Of a stretch of 64,000 bases of DNA, positions 56,001-64,000 are shown in pieces. How positions within the stretch are numbered: the stretch's first letter is position 1; each line of letters begins with the position of its first letter. The DNA comes from Opisthorchis felineus. Its lineage: Eukaryota > Platyhelminthes > Trematoda > Opisthorchiida > Opisthorchiidae. The translations under genes were made by a program, and so were the position numbers. The notes beneath the pieces were generated by a model. It was not told where the DNA came from. It saw only the letters and a program-made list of their open reading frames with translations, and searched no databases. The stretch is taken from NCBI GenBank assembly GCA_004794785.1, contig SJOL01005644.1, forward strand, positions 599,430-663,429. Direction: 5' to 3'.

Positions 56001-59000
56001 AAGGAGTTGACACAACCAACATGTACACTGCATCGCGTTGAAAAGAAAGAGGTCCAGTCGAACAGCTTTTATTATTATTCAAATTTTTTTTTCTTATTTC
56101 CTCGCAACAAACCGGCACATTGGATGAAGCGATATATATACATCCGTCTGAATATGACCTTGATTTCCACAAAAAACAAAAGGCAATTGACCATTCGCAC
56201 TTTCCTAGAGGAAAATGATTTTAGTCGAAGAAACAGTTGAGGAGTCGGAAGGATGTCTGCTATTCAAACAACGTGGTTAGAAAAACGGTTCAGAGTCTAC
56301 CGTTGGCCAAAATACCCGGGGGTTGGTTGGTTAAAGGAAGCAGTAAATTACTTAAAAAATTGGGGATTGGTGGGCATCAATAGAAATACGAATACAAACT
56401 AATATATGGAATGAAGTTCATGATATAATAGCCAAAATTGCCTTGAATACTAATCACTATCATCCAGATATTCGCTTTCAAGACTAGTCCAAGCCTCGAT
56501 TTTTACATAATCTTGGGAATCTATTGCTTGTCTTTGTGTGGATATGAACCAACTTGTATCGTGGTTTTATAAAAGTTGCCCCTATTGATGACAACCTTCA
56601 TATTCGCGGACAAGATGCGCGACTAAAACATGCCAGAAGGAAGCAGTTTTAGGTCTTCCTCACAAGTACTTTCCCGTAGATCTGACCATGGTTTCCATCA
56701 GAATATTTCTGTGAGGTGAGCGAAGAGAATTCAGACGAGAAAAATATGAACCCATCGAGAAGTCAGACCTCTAATAAAGCTAGACATCTTAAACTACAAG
56801 AAACACCAGTATTTAGGGCACTCTTTGGAGCTGCTTCCTCATAACTGCTGTAGAAAATATCGTTAATAGAAGAGCATTCAGAAAAAACAAGAGATTTTCT
56901 CGGTGAGAATATTTCTGTCAATGGCAGCCGAAAGTAATGAACCGTCGGCGACACATTCCTCACTTGGTTGGTGGGAATTTCTTTAGCTGCATCAAACTGA
57001 CTGACCCTGATGACCAGCCTATCATAAAAAACAGACTTCTGGGTTTATTGGCTTAATTCGGACGTGAACAGGGAACAGCCACAATTGTCTGAGGTAAGTA
57101 ACTTCTAGTATTATGTAGAAACAACTGATGAAGCCTGAATCCTGTGACCATGTGCCAGTCTGTCCAATTGTTCTAAAGTGTTCCTTTCAGTTTGTGGTGT
57201 CAACGTGAAGTGTGGTAAATTGCTACCATACTCACGGCGCAAGCTAAATTTCTGATCGTGGAATCAAGTCCCGTGGAAGACCTAACGATGTAAAACATAG
57301 CGTGTCAAACAAATTTTCAGCGGTCATAGTTTTGTAGCGAGAAGTCGATGTAAATAGACGGTACCTTCAATTTACCTGTAAAGCGGATCAGCCGAGTACA
57401 ACAGAAATAATGACTTCTTTTTATATAATGCATGAAGAAAGATCAATTCGTTCGTAATATGATACTTAGACGAGATTGACATGCATGCAAGTTCTCGAAA
57501 TCCTTAGGCCACCTACAGATGATCGAAAGTTGTGCAACAGGTTTCATGGTGCTACTTGAGTGGGAATTTCTGACGGGCTAGTCACCTGCTTGACACAACT
57601 GAGACGTCTCTTAGGTCCTCATCATGCTGTTGGGGAAACCAGTCATTTTATTCGCCTCTTCTGAGGTTCGTCCAACGTGCGCATTTGGACCAGTTGTAAC
57701 ACTCTGGCCTCAAATGACAAATGTCCGAGGTTCAGCTGTCGCCACACGCGGCTGAGCTTTAATAAGAGTGAAACTCTAGGTTAGTGCTTCCCTTATCTGG
57801 TGTAAACTAGTCAAATTAATAGCGCCGGGAGAGAAAAATGATTGTTCAAGTGAGAATGATGTGCATGGATCTCGCAACCACCTACAGCTGTAGATTTCTA
57901 ACATCCTGACCTGGACTGTGTTAAATTCACACTGGAGTAAACAGTGGACAGAAAACAGACAAACCCAACCGTGAACAATAGAAAACATCTGTGAAAAACA
58001 GTGGAGTGTGTCCTTAGCAATCGCAAGAAGCTGCGAAACAGTCAGCTCTTTCTTTCTTTTCACATCTGCGCACAGAAACAGCGGTGAAAAAGTAGGGGTC
58101 CAGTTTGCGTGACAAACAGACTAGATTGCCGAATTTCAAATTACCGCTCACCTCCTTGAAAATGTATTACTGGTGAGCTGCGCCAAAACTGCCCCTCCGG
58201 TTTACACTCTTTTGTTTTCTGGGTATTCTGATGAAAGCTTGAAGATGCCCTTGGAGAAGGCAAAATATTTTAAAGAATTTTCAGTCAAGAAGTAGCAAAC
58301 TACTCGAAATACTGTAGCTTAACATTGAGGCATCTTATCGCGGACTTTTTCTTGTGGTGAAAAATTTGATCTTGCATTCTGACATCATATTATAATTTCT
58401 TTTTGGGATAATTCCCGTGACCTCCCGAGTAACCGATATACTTTTGCCTTTATTTTGCGCCTAGGGCGAAGCTGTGAGTTAATAAATCTAAAACGTACCG
58501 AAAATTGCATTAACTTTAAGCGAAAGCAACCGCCTGATTAATGACAAAGGAGTTTTTGCTAACTTGGAAATGCATGGAAGAAATTACCGGAAGGATTGGA
58601 AATCATTCGAAGTTGATTGATTTATTCCGAGTGGGTGTTGTCACTTGCACCGCCAACGGACCGGATTTTCGGGAGGCTGTTGTCACTAAAGTATTTTTGA
58701 ATGGGCGCCCAGTAAATACTCATCACCCAGCCCATGCCAAAAATCCTAGAGGCTGTCAGAGCCTGTTTTAGCCATGTTGAGAAATATCAACAACAGACAA
58801 TGCCTGAATCACGAAGTAGATCCCAATATTCCGCACGAGAGCAGACCTTGCTACCTTCATCTACGGGTGGCTAGTCAACCGTTAGACAGGTTAGACAGGA
58901 AGTACCACACAAATCTTCCCAGCAAACATATTATCCCGCGTTAAATGGTTGAGCGACGGGCGACTTCGCACACAAAACTCAGCGAAACTTGCGGAAAGCT

Positions 59001-62000
59001 TTCCTTTGTAAGCGCTTTTTGGCGTTATTTAAATATATGCGTCCAAACACTGCACATCACTATTGGAATAAAGCAATATGACTGGTGATTCAGCGAATAT
59101 CACTGGACTACTTCCCTCGCCTTGGATTCCACACCTCATATCAGGCCACTTCATGTCCAGTTATGGTGAAATATTACATCAGCTGAGGCGACAAGCATGA
59201 GTACCAGTGGAACGCGATTAATCGGTAGTGTAAATCAATCCATTCTACTATGTTCGGATCAAACCCAACTGGAACAATTCGCGGCATTCATAGTCTACGA
59301 TCGACCCGATCTCATATCAGTACCGGTAAGCCCTTGGAGGGGAAGATGAGCGAAGAATGCATCAGGTTAAAAAGCTTACCTACCGTATGGCAAAACTGTG
59401 AATTACCAAGGTTGTAATCACGAGGGCAACACACATAAATTGTTGTTGTTGTACTCGTTCTTTGTCAACGTCGGGCGGCAACACACCCACAGCTCATAGT
59501 GGAATGAAGGTCATTTATCTCGAGCTAACAGAATCAAAGGCATGTCAGAACTTGCATCGCATTCAACCGTTAAGGTATTTAACACCTAGCTTATGAACAT
59601 CTTAGACGAACAGCTCAAAATGCACATATTGTCATTATCGAAGGTGCAGTCAGACATTTTCAATCAGCACGAACTGTCCGGTATTCGCGCACTCAGAAGG
59701 TATCTCAAATACTGGTGGTAGGCAAAAGGGAATATGTTAGATGCCATCTTGTGAAGTTCATAGTGTTCAGATTGTGTGATCAACTATTTCAACCGATTAA
59801 ATTTATCATTTTCTTTAATAACACGTCAGTCTTCCTCGGGGACTTCGGTGAATCTGGTCAATTGTTCGACAGGGAGGAAGTATTGATTTGCAAAGAAAAG
59901 TGTTGCATACAGAGAATATTTGTTCTTCTTGGTGGTTAGGAAATTTTTGAGTATCTTTTAGGACAGCTGGGCTAGATTCAGAAGCGCTGCTGACTAACCA
60001 CCTAACGATACTCCAACTAAGCTCACTTTGTAAGAGACATGGTGTTAAGTCAGGGCGGATTCCACCGACAGCTAGGATACTCGTATAATGCCTCGGTCCC
60101 CCAATGGTTCATTAATTTTGGCAAAACGTAAAAATTGTGACCACTTTCGACCTTATTTCGACTACATGGGTTATTTGGGCAACTCCTAGATACTAACATT
60201 CTTAGTGGTTGCATGGCTGGTTGCATGTAAATGACGTCAATCCAAAATTACTGGATGTATCACAAGGTTTGCTTGCTGCTAGATTCCTTCTCCAAGCCTA
60301 TTTGTTTGTCTGATATAACGATAAACCGGCCTACTGATACTGGACACTGTCTGTATTTTCTTGCTAGGCAAGATCAATAAATTTCAGCATGAGTGCTTAA
60401 TGCAACAGTACACAAGCAAACGTCTACTATATGCATAAAATGGCAAATTTTATTTAATCATTTGTCAGGGATATAACCCAGTGGTGAAAACTTCAACATT
60501 TCGATACATCATGGGGAAGTTGATTATGAACACCTAGACGTTATCCAACTGCTACAACAGTTGAGATTAAAATGTTTGGTAAAACATGTGTGTTGGTGTT
60601 GGGAAAATACTGACCGGTGCATCGGTTGTCCAAATGAACGCTGTATTCTCGTAAGTGAAAGACCAATAATCTTGAAACCTAATGAGTCTACTTACTCCAG
60701 TATACTTCCTAGATATGTGGTGTTTAAAGGCAGTTCCGTTGCCGGTGAGACAGTGATATGAGCTTGAGTTATCATCACAAGCTAGCCTACTGAGTAAATG
60801 AATGGCAGGTAGACACAAGCAATGGTGTGCAGAGGCAGATCACAAGTGACCAGTCACAATACTATTTGTGTGAGACGTTCAAAAGCCACAATTGTGGGTA
60901 TAAGGTTGAGGATGCTGGGATTCCTAAGTTCGAACCACTGTTTCCCTAAGGGATTCGCAGGACCCAGAACCACTGCGTGATTCCTCAATGAGCTGAGTAA
61001 GAAAAGTGAAGCAAGCCATGGGATTTTTGAGAAATGGAGTCCGAAAAGCTGAGGATCTTATTTACTTTTAACTATCTGGTCATTCGGCTTTTGTGTGCCA
61101 GCTTTTTTGTACGATTTCCCGGATGGTATGTGCAAGTGTACTTAAAAGTCAGTCAATACCGGAGACACGTGTAAATTTGGCCTAGATTCCTTCAGCAAAG
61201 TTCTGTTGACTCATCAAGACTACAGACGACTGTTGTCAAGTCTGATCCATCAACACCACATGATCTAACTTAGCATTCAGTCTGTCAAGCAACTTGAAGC
61301 CCCTCTCGTTACTTCTCGTGCACTCGTCTACGTAAGCTACAACTGATTGCAACACCACACACCTCGGAAAAACCTTGTGTGCCTCGAATGCAGAGGTGTG
61401 ATGTTTGATAAACACCATAACTGTTTTACTCAGCAGGATCGGAGCGTTTATCTTGACAAATCACGTATGAAGCAACGTTTTTCCAACTTGAAAGTATTTC
61501 GTTGTTTTGATTGGAAAATTTCCTCCCGAACTCTCCTAGCTCCTGAGTACTCTTTGGACATCGTGGGTAAATCAGGCCCGTTGCAAAATCGCAATTCATC
61601 TTAAAAGTTCAATGTGCACAGTTACGCACAAGAAGTCTAATTCGGCAGCAGCTGATCGTTTAGTTCGTCGTACTGATGCATTTTGTTTTCTCACATGTAT
61701 AGAGCGAGTCACGATAGTAGAAAGTGGGAATAACTGCGGTAAGCATTCTTCTGTTTGATATTTTGTAGGTGGTAAACAGCTTTTTGTTCAGCGGGAGCAG
61801 TTTCATGACAGTAAGTGATTCAAATACAAAACTGGTTTGATGATTTTTAAAGTCAGTTTAACCCCAAACAAATCTGGTGGATAATCAGTTCATCTATGTT
61901 TGTTGTGTGCTCACTACCCCGCACAACATCGTACATCATTTAGGTCCTGGTTGTTTATACCGTGAAAACTACTGCTCCCTCTTCCTCCCCCTAGAAGCTG

Positions 62001-64000
62001 ATTCCGTCTGATACTAAGCTTCCGAGTTCAATATGCACTCCTGACCAGTTCAGTTCCCGTGAAATCCCTTACTAGACTCTATTAGACTTCTAGATTAGTA
62101 TGTTTCTTTTGCAAAAATGTACTGTGATTAACTGTGCACCACTGTTTACCGACCTGAACTATTTATTCACCTGGCCCTTTCAGGGGATCGTTCACCTCAT
62201 CTATTCACTTACCACAAGCTTTGTCGGCTAAAACCATGGTTTAACGTTAAATGGTTTAACTTAGTGTGGGATAATCAACATCTCACACCCAAGGAGACTT
62301 TCACCGAAAAAAATAAATGTGAGATGGCTTATCACTGGTAGGTTTTGTGCTTTCGAAATGTAATAACTCGACTTTTAGGACATCCCGAACGAATACACCT
62401 AGGGTGATCTTGGTCAGCCGGCCCACTGATGAACCATCAGATTATTTCATCTGAGCAGTCCTCGAACAGTGTGAGATCCAAAGACGCATTGAAAATGCAG
62501 TGTCTTTGAAAGCATTTTGCAACTGTTTATTCGCTGTATAGGTAGGAGATTCACAACCGAGAAATGTTCAGCTATGTTCTAGAACAATCATTAAACGGCC
62601 TGTCTCTTTTGTGTCGCATTACGTCTTCTTTAGATGTAGTCAGTCTGTGTCCGGATTTCATAACTGTTCACTAAAACTCTTAATGTTTATTTCGCGTATC
62701 AAAATTGGAAGGTTGCACAGAATCTCAACGCTCATGGTAAGGCTCATTCTACTTGGACGCACGAGTTAGCTGTTATCTTTAGAGCGTATAGAATCAATGC
62801 AGTTTGGCCGATACAAGGTCCCCGAATGAATTAAAAAGAACTTGCAAATAATAGTAGCTTAGATTTTAAGTGTTATTTTATGGCTAGATTCGGTCACCAT
62901 CTTCATCATCGGCGTAAAATATCAGCACTCAGCAGTGAGGCTTCTCTGCCGTATGCTTATTTTGTATTTTATGCGTGCTGGTAGTTTATGCCAGTCACAA
63001 CAATTAAATAGCGGGCGATCCAACGCTGTATGACAAGACTGTACAATATGTCAATCTTTAGCGGCAACTCACCATACTGAATCGTTGTGAACCTTACGGG
63101 ATAAGTTCTCATCTTTCTGATAGCAACAACTAAAGTGAATTCGTCTGTGCTTGACCGCCTACACGGCTGTTCGAAAAGCATGAGAGCATACAGTGAGCTG
63201 CACACCCCCAATAGCATACAGTTCCCTAAAGCCACTGCCAGTGTACACCGTAGGTTGTCGGTATTCGCTGTAGTGAATCACCGAAACTAGCAGAATTATT
63301 AGTACAAACGGGTGATTTAGTGTCAGTCGTCTCTCAGAAACCACATAACATATGTAACCCGCGGGAAATACGTGTAGCTTCACTGGCTGATACCAGCACG
63401 AATTTCATCCAAACGTTCAAGAGGAAAGCACAATCCCTCAATTACTTCATCCGTTGTTGCCTGATAGGCCAATCTTGGCACACACAGATGGTTTTCTTGC
63501 ATTCCATTCTTTGATTTGCAACTGCGTCCTCATCCGTCACCTAATCGAGTTTAGTTCGCCACCCTTAAGACCTTATGGGGTGCACCGGTGGCCGTCTCAC
63601 AATACGGATGCTTGCGTCAAAGATTTGGTCGTTTGGTTTCAAGCCTCGTTAAGAAACTAACCCTCTCATGGCTCTGGTCAACGGCGGCCACTGTCCGCTC
63701 GCAAAAGAGTGTAATGGCTCCCTTCCATATTAGTCGGATCAGCTTATTCACAGCTTCTTAAGGGACCATGATTGTGAGAAACGATACTTGACAATGACCA
63801 GTATAATAGTGCGTAGGTCAATTTGAGGCATATTTATCCAATAAACTCGGAGGAGAGGAACAAGAGGCCGTATACGATTAACGGACTAGGGATGAGTTCG
63901 ACATTATTTACGGTGAATGTAGATCGGCTGATGCATTGATAGTTTGCACCATCAGGCATTGTGAATAACTATGACAGATAAAGCAGAGGCAAAAATAGTC
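53031..64000. other. 11 kb with no recognised gene
   Basis: Open frames are short (at most 106 codons) and lack domains. Single splice-like signals occur but do not assemble into a gene. A possible decayed SINE core (ctgagctttaataagagtgaaac) lies near 57752-57775. The distance to the transporter and the repeat content suggest an intergenic region or the interior of very long introns of an unseen gene. Confidence 0.4.

Noticed and set aside
61238..61400. Minus-strand stretch LQSVVAYVDECTRSNERGFK / LLDRLNAKLDHVVL resembling the last helix of a RhoGEF DH domain
   Set aside because: Resemblance is weak and limited to one amphipathic helix. No good donor follows, and no neighbouring exons with DH or PH motifs were found.

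Overview
This is an intron-rich, repeat-rich piece of animal nuclear DNA. Three things point to a parasitic flatworm, most likely a trematode or cestode: kilobase introns in a compact gene, trematode-style non-LTR retrotransposon debris, and retroposons carrying hammerhead-ribozyme cores like those of the schistosome Sm-alpha SINE. The species cannot be named from the sequence. No bacterial or viral genome features are present.

Layout. From 661 to 26464 on the minus strand lies one clearly recognisable host gene, a sodium-coupled transporter of the SLC6/NSS family (LeuT fold). I reconstructed 11 coding exons. All ten introns have GT..AG ends, and every splice phase agrees with its neighbour, giving at least 522 residues from the internal ATG at 26410, or at least 540 if an upstream exon exists. 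The protein resembles bacterial NSS carriers more than animal neurotransmitter transporters. It has 11 predicted membrane helices (no TM12) and an aspartate at a position of the chloride site.

The ten introns and the remaining 37.5 kb (26465-64000) are mostly old, decayed repeats. (i) A roughly 0.3 kb unit with a type I hammerhead ribozyme core occurs at eight loci: near 66-372, 7.8-8.1, 11.7-12.3, 17.8-18.1, 20.2-20.5, 44.2-44.5, 45.2-45.5 and 46.5-47.2 kb. Copies are often in tandem or head-to-head. (ii) A tRNA-headed SINE with its own hammerhead-like core occurs at 39.02-39.20 and 47.84-48.00 kb. (iii) One isolated Penelope-type hammerhead-like motif lies at 51.20 kb. (iv) Three frameshifted fragments of an RTE/CR1-like non-LTR retrotransposon lie at 3.77-4.56 (+), 35.21-36.73 (-) and 52.12-53.03 (+) kb. 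AT microsatellites occur at 28.2, 37.9 and 43.7 kb.

No second host gene could be supported. Most remaining open frames are short, lack recognisable domains or splice context, and look like chance frames or repeat debris. The most interesting content is the co-occurrence of three different hammerhead-bearing repeat types, some inside introns of the transporter gene, and the unusual ion-site residues of the transporter.
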